Made by a program: the position numbers and the translations under genes
Shown: positions 8,634 through 17,514 of the stretch, one piece after another
Layout: each line of letters opens with the position of its first letter
Numbering within the stretch: the first letter of the stretch is position 1
The notes under the pieces: generated by a model
Told to the model about the DNA's origin: nothing
Database searches by the model: none
Seen by the model: the letters and a program-made list of their open reading frames with translations, nothing else
Source: CAVOHU01 sp963843385
GTDB lineage: Bacteria > Acidobacteriota > Vicinamibacteria > Vicinamibacterales > JAKQTR01
DNA length: 64,000 nucleotides
Direction: 5' to 3'
Assembly (NCBI GenBank): GCA_963843385.1
Contig: CAWJJY010000001.1
Location: 248,001 to 312,000 of the forward strand

Positions 8634-9134
8634 ATGAGCAAGAGTTCGATCGTCACGGCGCGACGGGCGCCATTGACCGTGGGTTCCGCCACGACCTCCC
8701 AAGGCCTGCAGGTCCACGGCGAGATGCTGACCCTGCCCACCAGCGAGCGCGTCGAGTTGGTGGACTTGACCGAACGAGTCCAGGAGATGGTGCGGCGTGC
8801 CGGCATTCGGGAGGGCATGATCAGCCTCTGGTCGCTGCACACGACCTGCGCGCTGCTCATCAGCGAGAACCAGCGGGCGCTGGTCGCCGACATCAAGGTC
8901 GCGCTCGATCGCATCGTCGCCCGGGACGGGAACTGGATGCACAACGATCCCGCTCACTCGGACTGCGATCGCATGAACGCGGACTCGCATCTCCGGGCCA
9001 TGCTGCTCGGCCACAGCCTGACGCTTCAGATCGCCGGCGGCGAACTGGTCCTCGGGCAGTGGCAGCGGATCCTGATGGGGGAGCTCGACGGGCCCCGCGA
9101 GAGGAGCATCCGGGCCCAGACGTGGGGCATCTAG
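8634..9134 (+). CDS. YjbQ/UPF0047 family protein
   Basis: A 166-residue protein of the YjbQ family, a small trimeric beta-rich fold. Some members show weak thiamine-phosphate synthase activity, but the true role is unsettled. Family motifs are SLWSLHTTCALLISEN, the HND...DCDRMNADSHLRAMLLG block and LGQWQRILMGELDGPRER, holding the conserved His and Asp residues. The ATG at 8634 follows CGAGGAG; longer in-frame options encode nonconserved residues. Its TAG is followed at once by the GTG of mqnE, so the two are probably co-transcribed. The upstream region is shared divergently with the riboswitch promoter. Confidence 0.88.
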   Translation: MSKSSIVTARRAPLTVGSATTSQGLQVHGEMLTLPTSERVELVDLTERVQEMVRRAGIREGMISLWSLHTTCALLISENQRALVADIKVALDRIVARDGNWMHNDPAHSDCDRMNADSHLRAMLLGHSLTLQIAGGELVLGQWQRILMGELDGPRERSIRAQTWGI

Positions 9135-10244
9135 GTGACATCATCGTTCAACACCCGGATCGAACGGGCCGGTCTGGCCGATGTCGCGGAGAAGGTGGCG
9201 GCGGGCGGGCGGCTCGACCTGGCCGACGGCGTGCGCCTCTTCGAATGCGGCGATCTGCTCGCCCTGGGCTGGATCGCCAACCAGGAACGCGAGCGCCGGC
9301 ACGGGAAGCGGACCTACTACAACCAGAACATCAAGCTCGAGGCGACCAATGTCTGCGTCGCCAACTGCCTGTTCTGTTCCTTCGCGCGGCTGAAGCCCGG
9401 TGATGCCGACGCCTACACGCTCTCGCTCGAGCAGGTCTTCGACAAGCTTCGTGTCCGGGCCGACCAGCCGCTGACCGAAGTCCACGTCGTGAACGGCCTC
9501 CACCCGGACCTCCCGTTCAGTTACTACACGGACCTGCTGACGGGCTTGAAGCGCATCAAGCCCGGCATCCATCTCAAGTGCTTCACGGCCGTCGAAATCG
9601 CGTTCTTCGCCGATCTCTACGGCAAGACCGACGAGCAGGTCCTGCGCGAACTGATGGCCGCGGGCCTCGACTCGCTGCCTGGCGGCGGGGCGGAGATTTT
9701 CGCCGAGCGGGTGCGCCGGAAGATCTGCGACGACAAGTGTGGCAGCGAGCGCTTCCTGGACATCCACCGGACGGCCCACCGCCTGGGCATGCGGACCAAC
9801 GTCACGATGCTCTACGGCCACATCGAGACCGCGGCCGAGCGGGTCGATCACATGCTGCGCGTCCGGGCCCTGCAGGACGAAACGGGCGGGTTCCAGGCGT
9901 TCATTCCGCTGGCGTTTCATCCCGACGGGAACCAGATGCACAAGCTGCCTGCACCAAGCGCTGCCGACACGCTCCGCGTGCACGCGGTTGCGCGCCTGGT
10001 GCTCGACAACGTGCCGCACGTCAAGGCGTTCTGGATTGCGACCGGCGTCGAGGTCGCACAAACGTCGCTCTGGTTCGGCGTGGACGACCTGGACGGGACG
10101 GTCCAGGAGGAAAAGATCTACCACATGGCCGGGGCCCGAACGCCGGAGATGATGACGCCGGCCCAGATCCAGCATCTCATCCGTACCGCAGGCCGCGAGG
10201 CCATCGAGCGCGACACGCTGTACAACGTCATACATCAGAATTAG
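9135..10244 (+). CDS. mqnE: Aminodeoxyfutalosine synthase (radical SAM)
   Basis: A 369-residue radical SAM enzyme of menaquinone synthesis; MqnE joins 3-enolpyruvoylbenzoate and SAM to make aminodeoxyfutalosine. The [4Fe-4S] motif is C74-x3-C78-x2-C81 in EATNVCVANCLFCSFARL. MqnE-type segments follow: FTAVEIAFFADLYGKT, AGLDSLPGGGAEIF, RTNVTMLYGHIET, GGFQAFIPLAFHP and LDGTVQEEKIYHMAGA. The last distinguishes it from the paralogue MqnC. It starts with GTG at 9135, directly after the yjbQ stop. A heptamer repeat array starts on the final base of its TAG stop. Confidence 0.9.
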   Translation: MTSSFNTRIERAGLADVAEKVAAGGRLDLADGVRLFECGDLLALGWIANQERERRHGKRTYYNQNIKLEATNVCVANCLFCSFARLKPGDADAYTLSLEQVFDKLRVRADQPLTEVHVVNGLHPDLPFSYYTDLLTGLKRIKPGIHLKCFTAVEIAFFADLYGKTDEQVLRELMAAGLDSLPGGGAEIFAERVRRKICDDKCGSERFLDIHRTAHRLGMRTNVTMLYGHIETAAERVDHMLRVRALQDETGGFQAFIPLAFHPDGNQMHKLPAPSAADTLRVHAVARLVLDNVPHVKAFWIATGVEVAQTSLWFGVDDLDGTVQEEKIYHMAGARTPEMMTPAQIQHLIRTAGREAIERDTLYNVIHQN

Positions 10245-10271
10245 GCTGGGGGCTGGAGGCTAGGGGCTGGA
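10244..10271 (+). repeat. Heptamer tandem array, 4 units
   Basis: Four units (ggctggg, ggctgga, ggctagg, ggctgga) beginning on the last base of the mqnE TAG stop codon. Same family and same orientation relative to the upstream gene as the arrays after btuC and moeA. Confidence 0.8.
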
Positions 10272-10620
10272 GGCCACTCACGCTGCCGAGCCGGGCCCGC
10301 TGCGCGACCGCCCACCGCGGTGCCGAATCCCGCATCCGTTCAGATTTCTGCGCAGTGCTATGGCAAGAGCGGGTCAGCCGGCGCTGCCGCCGGGCTATCG
10401 GACCATAAACGAAACGGCGCCGAGCGCGAGCGGGACCGCTGACCAACTGGCCGGCCGCTGCGACTCATCATCGTCGCCTTCAATCCACGCTTTCTGTCAC
10501 CAAAATCCCTAATCCTGCGTCTTAGCTAGTAGCCCCAACTCCGACCAAAAGAGGGGTAGGATTCTAGGAGACGTCGGGGGCCGCGGTCCCTGACCAGAAA
10601 GTTCCCGAGGAGGACTCGAC
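10272..10620. other. Intergenic region upstream of sodA
   Basis: About 350 nt with no supportable gene. The last 60 nt are AT-richer (around the TTAGCTAGTAG and GACCAAAAGAGG stretches) and probably hold the sodA promoter, but I see no convincing -35/-10 pair. GAGGAGGA just before 10621 is a ribosome site. Confidence 0.5.
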
Positions 10621-11223
10621 ATGGCGCACGTTCTTCAACCTCTCCCATATGCCTACGACGCACTGGAACCCTACATCGACGCGCAGACGATGCAGATCCA
10701 TCATGGGAAGCACCACGCGACCTACGTGAACAACCTGAACGCGGCACTCGAAGCGAACGCCGGCTTGATGGGCAAGAGCGTGGACGACCTGCTGCGCGGC
10801 CTGTCGAGCGTGCCGGAGTCGATCCGGACCGCGGTTCGGAACAACGGCGGCGGCGTCGCGAACCACAATTTCTTCTGGTCCATCATGGCGCCCAAGGCCG
10901 GTGGCGAGCCGAGCGGCCCGCTCGCCGATGCGGTCAAGGCGGCGTTTGGGGGCTTCGAGGCATTCAAGAACGAGTTCAAGAAAGCCGGCCTCGGCCGATT
11001 CGGAAGCGGGTGGGCGTGGCTCATCAACACCGGCGGAAAGCTCTCGATCGAGAGCACCGCGAACCAGGACAGCCCGCTGTCGGAAGGCAAGAACGCCATC
11101 CTGGGGGTCGACGTCTGGGAGCACGCCTACTACCTCAAGTACCAGAACCGTCGCGCCGATTACCTTGATGCGTGGTGGAGCGTGGTGAACTGGAGCGAGG
11201 TCGCCCGCCTGTTCGCGAAGTAG
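10621..11223 (+). CDS. sodA: Superoxide dismutase, Mn/Fe type
   Basis: A 200-residue cytoplasmic superoxide dismutase converting superoxide to peroxide and oxygen. Metal ligands are H27 (MQIHHGKHHATYV), H82 (NHNFFW), D164 and H168 (DVWEHAYYLKYQNRRADYL). The NQDSPL segment, carrying the second-sphere Gln of the Mn enzymes, favours manganese or cambialistic use over iron. The length is normal. A GAGGAGGA site precedes the ATG. No signal peptide is seen. It converges on the peroxiredoxin-like gene at 11402-11887, so two oxidative-stress functions sit side by side. Confidence 0.95.
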   Translation: MAHVLQPLPYAYDALEPYIDAQTMQIHHGKHHATYVNNLNAALEANAGLMGKSVDDLLRGLSSVPESIRTAVRNNGGGVANHNFFWSIMAPKAGGEPSGPLADAVKAAFGGFEAFKNEFKKAGLGRFGSGWAWLINTGGKLSIESTANQDSPLSEGKNAILGVDVWEHAYYLKYQNRRADYLDAWWSVVNWSEVARLFAK

Positions 11224-11401
11224 GCGGGACCTGCGAGGGTTCGCCTGGCGGCCGCAGAGCCGGAGCCGGAGACCGGAGTGAGAGGTCCGGATGAACCTTC
11301 ACTTCCGGCGTTCCTGGCGCCGCCTGCGGTCGTTGCATGTACGGTGCGCCTGGGGGCCGGATCAGCGAGAGCATCAGCGGCGCGAATCTGAGGAAGACCA
11401 G

Positions 11402-11887
11402 TCACCCGACCTTGTCGATTTCTTCCATGATCTCGGCGCGTGCCGGGAACTGGGTCTGCCACGCGGCGATGAACGCGTAACGCACGATCCCGGTCGCGTC
11501 GATGAGGAAGAGCGCGGGCCGTGCGATGTTCCAGGCGTCGATGCCGACGCGATGCCAGACCCCGTATGACTTGATGACCTGCCGCGAGTCGTCCACGAGA
11601 ATATCGAATGGGAGCCGCCGATCCTCGACGTAGCGTCGAACGTGCTCCGATCGCTGGGCGACGATGGCCGCCACGCTGACACCGCGGGCTGAGTACTCGG
11701 GAGACGTATCGGCCAGTTCACCGAACCGGCGGCGGCAGTTGGGTCACCATGTGCCCCGGTGAAACGCCAGGAGAAGCGGACCGCTGGCGAGATAGGAGCT
11801 GAGCGAACAGGTCTCTCCCCTGGTGTTGACGAGCGAGAAGCCGGGCGCCAGATCACCGACGCGGATAGTCTCTGGAACGAGGGACAC
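11402..11887 (-). CDS. Peroxiredoxin-like selenoprotein (in-frame TGA = Sec48)
   Basis: A 161-residue AhpC/TSA-type thiol peroxidase-like protein, read on the minus strand from GTG at 11887 (GGGAGG lies 6 nt upstream). The frame is continuous apart from one TGA at 11746-11744, which falls where the active-site Cys of the family belongs: FHRGTW-U-PNCRRRFGEL, a U-x-x-C motif. Downstream, FDILVDDSRQVIKSYGV and ALFLIDATGIVRYAF are the usual second half of the fold. A perfect hairpin with a GGU loop follows the TGA at SECIS distance. Known Prx-like selenoproteins use exactly this UxxC site. A normal start at 11674 would leave a 90-residue stub without an active site. Alternative: Cys-to-stop mutation or base error. 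Confidence 0.8.
11712..11730 (-). promoter_or_regulatory. SECIS-like hairpin after the in-frame TGA
   Basis: On the minus strand, gccggttcggtgaactggc forms an 8-bp stem (7 Watson-Crick pairs and one G-U) capped by a GGU loop, 22-24 nt after the TGA. Bacterial SECIS elements need a stem with a G at the start of a small apical loop at about 16-37 nt from the UGA; in E. coli fdhF the critical GU lies at a similar distance. It sits inside the coding sequence, as bacterial SECIS elements do. Confidence 0.75.
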
Positions 11888-12317
11888 TCGCCACCTCCCA
11901 ACAATGCCGCCGGCCGCCGACGCGCCGGAGTGGCCTGTAGCCTAAAGCCGATGGTCTGAGGCCAGTCGCCTCGCGACCGGATCGGGCAGCCGCCTGGGGT
12001 CGCCTCCCGCCATTGTCTGCGCGTCGGCTGGTCAGTCGTTCCGCGGCCCCGCTCGCGCTCGCCGGCAAATCGCATCTCCGGGGTGCTGTCGGCGGAACCG
12101 TGGGGCCCCCGAGACCCCACGGCGATTTCCGCCCCTTCGATGCGACTTGCGAACTGACGCCATCGGCTCGGCTCAAGGGTCCGACTTCACGACTGGCCAG
12201 TCGACGCGCCCGACTGGCCGGAAGCCTGTAGCCAATGGCCTTGCCCCTGGAGCCGGCGGGTGCCTGGACGCCCGGCCACCCGCTCGACTGCTCCCGCTCG
12301 TGATCCTGGGGCGGGCC
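11888..12317. other. Intergenic region, no gene seen
   Basis: About 430 nt between the start of the peroxiredoxin-like gene and the end of moeA. I find no supportable gene and no tRNA. A 6-bp inverted repeat (gtgggg...ccccac, about 12101-12121) could form a weak hairpin. The promoter of the peroxiredoxin-like gene presumably lies near 11900-11960. Confidence 0.4.
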
Positions 12318-12345
12318 CCCAGCCGCCGGCCGCCAGCCGCCGGCC
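12318..12345 (-). repeat. Heptamer tandem array, 4 units
   Basis: Units cccagcc, gccggcc, gccagcc, gccggcc on the plus strand. Read with moeA on the minus strand, the array starts on the final G of the moeA TAG stop, as the mqnE array does on its own stop. Confidence 0.75.
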
Positions 12346-13568
12346 TAGAACAGTATGACCTCCACCATCTGACCCTTCTCGACGATGTCGATCTGCGCCG
12401 GGATCTCGATGTAGCCGTCCGCCTGCGACATGCTGGTGATGTCGCCGGAGGCTTTGAACGCGGGATGAGCGAGGCCGTCGATGATCCGCACGGTGTAGAA
12501 CTGGTGGCGGCCGGTCGTCGACACCACGCGCTGTGCGACCGGGATCCGGATTGTTCGGTACGTGGCCGCCGGGAGGTGCGCCATCCGGCGGAGCGGAGCA
12601 ATCAGCAGCATGTAGGCGTTCGACAGGCAGGAGGTCGGGTATCCGGGCATGCCGAACACGGGTTTGCCGCTGATCAGGCCGAACAGCGTGGGCTTCCCCG
12701 GCTTGACGGCGATTCCGTGGAAGAGCACATCGCCGAGCTTGTGCACGACGTCGAGGATGAGATCCCGCTCGCCGACCGAGCTGCCGCCGGAGAAGATGAC
12801 GAGATCCTCTTCGAGGCAGGACATGAGCGCTCGCTCGAGATCGTCCAGGTTATCGCCTGCGGTGGGGCGGGGCACCGGCTCGCCGCCGTGCTCCCGGATG
12901 ATCGCGCCCAGCGTGAACTTGTTGATGTCGTAGATCTGGCCCGGCTCGAGGCGGCGCCCGGGATCGACGACCTCGTTGCCGGTCGAGAGAATCGCGATCC
13001 GTGGCTTGGCGAACACGTCCACCGATTCGAAGCCGAGAGCCGCGATCGACCCGATGCGGCTCGGCGTGAGCACGTCGCCGATCGACAGAACCTGCTGCCC
13101 GCTTCGGATGTCGGCGCCCTGCCGGGTGACGTTCTGGCCTGGATACACCGGTCCGAAGATGTGCACGGCGCCATCGGCGTTCTTGTCGGTGTCCTCGACC
13201 ATGACGACCGCGCTGGCGCCCTCCGGAATCGGCGCCCCGGTCGCGATTTCCGTGCACTGGCCGTGCCCGAGCGTCCGCGACGGGACCTGCCCGGTGAACA
13301 CGGTCTCGATGCACCGCAGCTCGCGCGCGTCGAGCGTCGAGGCCCCGAAGGTGTCTTCGGCCACCACGGCGAACCCGTCCATGGCGGCGCGGGCAAATGG
13401 CGGCACGTCGGACGAGGAGACAACGGGCCGGCCGACGACCCGCCCGTTCGCGTCCGCGAGGACCACCCGTTCGACGCGCTCGACGGGCGCCATCGCGTTG
13501 CCGACGATGGTCCGGGCCTCGTCCAGGCTGATCGTCTCCTTGATCGGACGCATGCGCGTGCTGCTCAC
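12345..13568 (-). CDS. moeA: Molybdopterin molybdotransferase MoeA
   Basis: A 407-residue cytoplasmic enzyme that inserts molybdate into adenylylated molybdopterin. Family features in order: the N-terminal domain with SSSDVPPFARAAMDGFAV, the domain II EIATGAPIPEGASAVVMVED segment, the MPT-binding domain with ILSTGNEV and VIFSGGSSVGERD, GKPTLFGLISGKPVFGMPGYP, and a C-terminal domain. Length is typical. Its ATG overlaps the moaB stop by 4 nt, so the genes are translationally coupled. Confidence 0.95.
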   Translation of the reverse strand: MSSTRMRPIKETISLDEARTIVGNAMAPVERVERVVLADANGRVVGRPVVSSSDVPPFARAAMDGFAVVAEDTFGASTLDARELRCIETVFTGQVPSRTLGHGQCTEIATGAPIPEGASAVVMVEDTDKNADGAVHIFGPVYPGQNVTRQGADIRSGQQVLSIGDVLTPSRIGSIAALGFESVDVFAKPRIAILSTGNEVVDPGRRLEPGQIYDINKFTLGAIIREHGGEPVPRPTAGDNLDDLERALMSCLEEDLVIFSGGSSVGERDLILDVVHKLGDVLFHGIAVKPGKPTLFGLISGKPVFGMPGYPTSCLSNAYMLLIAPLRRMAHLPAATYRTIRIPVAQRVVSTTGRHQFYTVRIIDGLAHPAFKASGDITSMSQADGYIEIPAQIDIVEKGQMVEVILF

Positions 13569-14068
13569 CGCGACGCCTCCCTCACGAGGTGCCCGAGCTC
13601 GGGCAGGATGAGTTTCGTCATGGCCAGGCGCACGGCCGCCTCCGAGCCGGGCAGCGCCAGGATCACCTTGCCCTTGGCCAGCCCGCCCACCGCGCGGCTG
13701 AGCATCGCGGCCGAGCCGATGTCCTGGTAGCTGATCATCCTGAACAGCTCGCCGAAGCCGTCGAGCCGCTTCTCGAGCAGCGCGCTGATCGCCTCGTAGG
13801 TCGTGTCACGCGAGGTGATGCCCGTCCCGCCGGTCGTGATGATCACCTGCACGCCCGGGCTCGAGAGCTGCTCGGTGATCGCGGCGCGGACCAGATCGGG
13901 TTCGTCACGCACGAGCCTGCGGCCGTCGACCTGGTGGCCCTCGGCCCACAGCAGATCGCAGATGGCCCGCCCGCTCGAGTCGGTGGCCTCGGTGCGCGTG
14001 TCGCTGACGGTGAGGATGAAGCAGTGCGCGACGGCGGGCGACGACTGTTTGTGCTCGAGGTGGCCCAT
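13565..14068 (-). CDS. moaB: Molybdopterin adenylyltransferase-like protein (MoaB/MogA)
   Basis: A 167-residue MoCF-fold protein acting just before MoeA by adenylylating molybdopterin. Motifs: ILTVSDTRTEATDSSG near the N-terminus, VIITTGGTGITSRDTTYEAI (the molybdopterin-binding loop) and GSAAMLSRAVGGLAKGKVIL with LPGSEAAVRLAM. It precedes moeA with a 4-nt overlap. MoaB and MogA are not separable from the fold alone; a short single-domain form with moeA favours MoaB-type adenylyltransferase. Confidence 0.9.
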   Translation of the reverse strand: MGHLEHKQSSPAVAHCFILTVSDTRTEATDSSGRAICDLLWAEGHQVDGRRLVRDEPDLVRAAITEQLSSPGVQVIITTGGTGITSRDTTYEAISALLEKRLDGFGELFRMISYQDIGSAAMLSRAVGGLAKGKVILALPGSEAAVRLAMTKLILPELGHLVREASR

Positions 14069-14085
14069 GGGGTGATTATGGATCA

Positions 14086-14109
14086 GGCTGGAGGCCGGAG
14101 GCTGGCGGC
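14086..14109 (+). repeat. Heptamer repeats, 3 units
   Basis: Units ggctgga, ggccgga, ggctggc plus a partial, in the gap between the divergent moaB and GH3 genes. Weaker than the other arrays. Confidence 0.55.
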
Positions 14110-14273
14110 GCAGGCAGGGAACGGGTGACAGGGAACAGTTTACAGGGCGGATATCTCACTCCGCCCCGCACCCAACTACCTGCAACCTGTCACCTATACC
14201 CAGTGACCTTCAACGTCCGGCCCCGCCGGCCGCCCTTCGCCAGCCGGGTCGCAGCGTGACAAGGCCTCCAGGC

Positions 14274-14294
14274 GCCGGCCGCCAGCCCCCAGCC
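14274..14294 (-). repeat. Heptamer repeats, 3 units
   Basis: Units gccggcc, gccagcc, cccagcc about 40 nt upstream of the GH3 start codon; same family, opposite orientation to the array at 14086. Confidence 0.55.
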
Positions 14295-14335
14295 GGTTTG
14301 ATGTACGATTCGCGAGGCCAGCGAGGGAGTTCCCT

Positions 14336-16190
14336 ATGAGACACCGGTGGGCGTTGACAACGAGCCTGATCGTCCTGGCGGCGCCTGCTGGCGTCGGCGG
14401 AACAGCAGCAGGCGTCCAGGAAGGAGCGCGAGGCCGCCGCCAGGCAGGAACGGGCGGCCGAGCTGTGGGTCCAGACGACGCTGAAGAAGATGACGCTGGA
14501 CGAGAAGATCGGCCAGATGCTCGTGCCGTCGCTCAATGCCGTCTACCTCAGCACCGATACCGAGGAGTACGAGAAGCTCCGGCACCTGGTCAAGGATCTG
14601 AAGGTCGGGGGGATTCACGTCTTCGGGGGAGGAGAAGCCTCGCCTGGCGTCATGCTGAACCCGATCTGGAGCAGCACGGGGATCTCGCGCAAGGGCGATC
14701 CGTACGAAGCCGCCGTGCTCCTCAACCGGCTGCAATCGGAGTCGGCAGTGCCGCTGCTGGCCACGGCAGACTTCGAGGGTGGCGCCGGGTACATCATCGA
14801 AGGTGCCACGCGGCTCTCCCGGGCGATGGCAATCGCCGCGACACGCGATCCGCAGCTGGCGGCTTCAGCCGGCGAGGTGTCCGCCGTCGAGGGCCGAAGC
14901 CTCGGCGTTCACATCGACTTCTATCCGGTGGTCGACGTGAACAACAATCCGCGGAACCCGATCATCAACATCCGCTCGTTCGGTGAGAACGTCGCGCTGG
15001 TCTCGGAGATGTCGCGCGCCTACATCCAGGGGATCCACTCGGGCGGCATGCTCGCCACGGCCAAGCACTTTCCCGGGCATGGCGACACGACGGTGGATAC
15101 CCATCTCGGGCTCGCCATCATCGAGCACCCGCGCGAACGGCTCGACAGGGTCGAGCTTCCGCCCTTCAAGGCCGCGATCGACTCCGGCGTCGACGCCGTG
15201 ATGTCGTCGCACATCGCGCTGCCCGCTCTCGATCCGTCGCCGGGCATCCCGGCCACGCTCAGCCGGCCGATCCTGACGGGACTCCTCCGTGGCGAGATGG
15301 GGTTCAAGGGGCTGGTGTTCACCGATTCGATGCAGATGGACGCCATCACGAAAGCGTTCGCTCCGGACAAGGCCGCGGCGATGGCCGTGAAGGCCGGCGC
15401 GGATTTCGTGCTGCACTCGATGGATCCGGATGCGGCGCTCAAGGGCATTCGAGACATGGTGGGGGCGGGCGATATCGGCGAGGCGCAGATCACGCAGTCG
15501 GTCGAGCGGATTCTCCGCACCAAGGCGCGGCTGGGGCTGCACGTGAATCGCCTTGCTGATGTGACGGCGATCGCCACGAAGCTCGGCGGGCGGGCGCACC
15601 AGGACGTGGCGGATCGGATCGCCGGCCGCGCGCTGACGCTCATCAAGGACGAGGGCGACAACCTGCCGCTCAAGGCCGGCCGCGGAGCCAATGTGCTGTA
15701 TCTGTCGGTCGTGGACTACGCGAGCGGCTGGCGTGAAGGCGCGCCGGGGCGTGTGTTCGTGCCCGAGCTCAAGCGCCGGTGGCCGAACCTGACCGCCATC
15801 GAGATTTCGGATCGGACGACCGCATCGGAATTCGATCTCGTTCGCGCGCTGGCGCGCCGCGCGGATGTCGTCATCGCCGGCGTGTTCGTGCGCATCGCGT
15901 CGTTCAGCGGGCGGATGGACCTGAGCTCCGCGCAGGTGGCGCTGCTCGAGCGACTCGCGGGTTCCGGCCGCCCCCTGGTGTCCGTGCTCTTCGGCAACCC
16001 GTATGTCGCGAGCTTCCTCCCGAAGCTTCCGACGGTGATGCTGACCTACGAGTTCGGAGATGCGAACGAACTCGCGGCAGCGCGCGCGCTCGCCGGCGAG
16101 ATCGCGATTGGCGGCAAGCTTCCCATCACGCTTCCCGGCATGTTCGACTTCGGGCACGGGCTCACGAGGGCGGCGAAGGCGGGGAGCTGA
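14336..16190 (+). CDS. Glycoside hydrolase family 3, NagZ-like (frameshift in signal peptide)
   Basis: GH3 enzyme probably hydrolysing beta-N-acetylglucosaminides or related beta-glycosides in the periplasm. The NagZ-type motif KHFPGHGDTTVDTHLGL gives the catalytic His-Asp pair and VFTDSMQMDAI the nucleophile Asp; a C-terminal GH3_C domain follows (ALTLIKDEGDNLPL, then VVIAGVFVR). The ATG at 14336, with GAGGGAG upstream, opens a signal peptide (MRHRWALTTSLIVLAA), but the frame is lost at about 14384; deleting one C gives LLASAEQQQASRKE and joins the rest. Without that, translation could start only at 14490, losing export and the first conserved helix (ELWVQTTLKKM). Either a real lesion or a base-calling error. 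Confidence 0.85.
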
Positions 16191-16206
16191 CAGCCGTTCT
16201 TCCCGA

Positions 16207-16236
16207 TTGCCCTCGCTCTTCCGGGGCAGGTATAAT
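16207..16236 (+). promoter_or_regulatory. Sigma-70-type promoter of tRNA-Arg
   Basis: TTGCCC (16207) and TATAAT (16231) are separated by 18 nt, placing the transcription start about 40 nt upstream of the tRNA. Confidence 0.7.
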
Positions 16237-16284
16237 CACTTCTTCCGGCGAGCGCAATCGAGCTCGCCGTGCTGCTCTTTGCGT

Positions 16285-16361
16285 GCGCCCTTAGCTCAGC
16301 TGGATAGAGCGTCTGGCTACGAACCAGGAGGCCGCAGGTTCAAGTCCTGCAGGGCGCACCA
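16285..16361 (+). tRNA. tRNA-Arg (anticodon ACG)
   Basis: Complete cloverleaf: acceptor GCGCCCT/AGGGCGC, D stem GCTC/GAGC, anticodon stem CTGG/CCAG around loop CTACGAA (anticodon ACG), T arm GCAGG-TTCAAGT-CCTGC, discriminator A and an encoded CCA. The ACG anticodon is normally edited to ICG and reads CGU, CGC and CGA. The genes immediately downstream are accessory and degraded, so this tRNA is a plausible integration site. Confidence 0.96.
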
Positions 16362-16896
16362 CCTGCCTCCGCTCCGCGTCCTCCATTCTGCGCGGAGTTG
16401 CCGCGCGACTCGGTGCCCGTAGGCGCGCCGAAGTTGCACAATGAACCACATCGGGAACGAAGGCGGGCATGGCGCACCAGCCTTCGCTCGCGCCCGGTCT
16501 GCACTGCCTCTGGCGAGCTGCGGCTGGCAAGCCACCCCTCACGTCGTTCGGTTTGCTGCTCCCTCCAGTCTCCAGCTCACGCCGCGGCTCGCGGACGCTC
16601 GCAGCGAGCGTGGACAGGTCCTGGAGGGCGTACCACCACCCCGTCCACTGAACGCGTTCCGGCCATCACTGGCCACCACGACTTCGGCCGCCCGCGGGAC
16701 TACCCGGTGCGATTCGCCTTGCGTGTCCTCCAAGAGAATGTGCAGGTACCAATTGCCCCAGCCGTCCAGCGGCGTAACATGGCGCTGTTCAGCTGGCAGC
16801 GGAGAGGGGCAAGAAAGCCACTGACCAAGGTCGAAATCCTGCAGAGGCGACGTTCCACCGAGACGATGTCAGGCCTCGCAAATAGTCCGGAGCATC
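16362..16896. other. Region downstream of tRNA-Arg with a degenerate copy of the tRNA 3' end
   Basis: About 535 nt with no supportable gene. At 16615-16637 the sequence caggtcctggagggcgtacc-acc matches the tRNA 3' end (16341-16363 region) at 20 of 23 positions, including the encoded CCA, like an old attachment-site duplicate. The remainder shows only short antisense frames that I do not consider genes. Confidence 0.5.
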
Positions 16897-17514
16897 ATGG
16901 AACAGGGTCAGCTGAACTGGATCGCCAACTTCATCTGGGGCATCGCCGACGATGTCCTGCGGGACCTCTATGTCCGCGGCAAGTACCGCGACGTCAACCT
17001 CCCGATGACGGTGGTGCGCCGGCTCGACGCGGTGCTCGAGCCTGCGAAGCAGGCCGTGCTCGATATGAAGACCTCGCTCGACAAGGCCAGGATCACCAAC
17101 CAGGACCAGGCGCTACGGCAGGCGGCCGGCCAGGCGTTCTACAACACGTCGAAGTTCACGCTGCGCGACACCGAGCAAGTGCCGCTGCTCGAGGCGCCGC
17201 GTTCGGGGCTACCCGGCGGCCTGCCCGCCGCAGACTCGGCGAAGGAGGGTATCGAGGCCTTCCTGCGCCGCGAGGTCCTGCCGCACGCCCCGGACGCCTG
17301 ATACGTCCCCGACAGCGTCAAGACCGGCTACGAGATCGGCTTCACCCGCTACTTCAATAAGCCGCAGTCGCTGCGCACGCTGGAGGAGATTCGAGGCGAC
17401 ATCCCGGCCCTGGAGAAGGAGACCGAGGGGCTGCTGGGCGAGATCCTCGGGAAAAACGGCACGGACAACTATCCTTGCAAAGAAGGTAGTCTGACTCCAT
17501 ACTTACAGTCATGA
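16897..17514 (+). pseudogene. hsdM: Type I restriction methylase HsdM, internally deleted remnant
   Basis: Starts as a normal HsdM (WIANFIWGIADDVLRDLYVRG, RYRDV-type segment, VVRRLDAVLEPAKQAVLDMK, GQAFYNTSKFTLRD), then jumps at about residue 90 to the C-terminal end (IEAFLRREVLPHAPDA, TGYEIGFTRYF, LRTLEEIRGDIPALEKETEG). Several hundred residues, including the SAM-binding and NPPY catalytic motifs, are missing. In addition a TGA at 17299 replaces the Trp of the usual PDAW. It therefore cannot methylate DNA. Its end overlaps the ATPase start (ATGA). With the hsdS and hsdR fragments at 18683-19485 it shows a decayed type I system. Confidence 0.88.

Noticed and set aside
11888..12344. Gap beside the selenoprotein candidate searched for tRNA-Sec
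   Set aside because: No long acceptor arm, T-loop or TCA anticodon arrangement could be found.
12147..13730. Plus-strand open frame of about 527 codons over moeA-moaB
   Set aside because: Antisense to two clear molybdopterin genes; product is Arg/Asp-rich with no recognisable domain.
17299..17301. TGA in the hsdM remnant considered as a second selenocysteine codon
   Set aside because: The family has Trp, not Cys, at this position, there is no redox motif, and the gene is already internally deleted.
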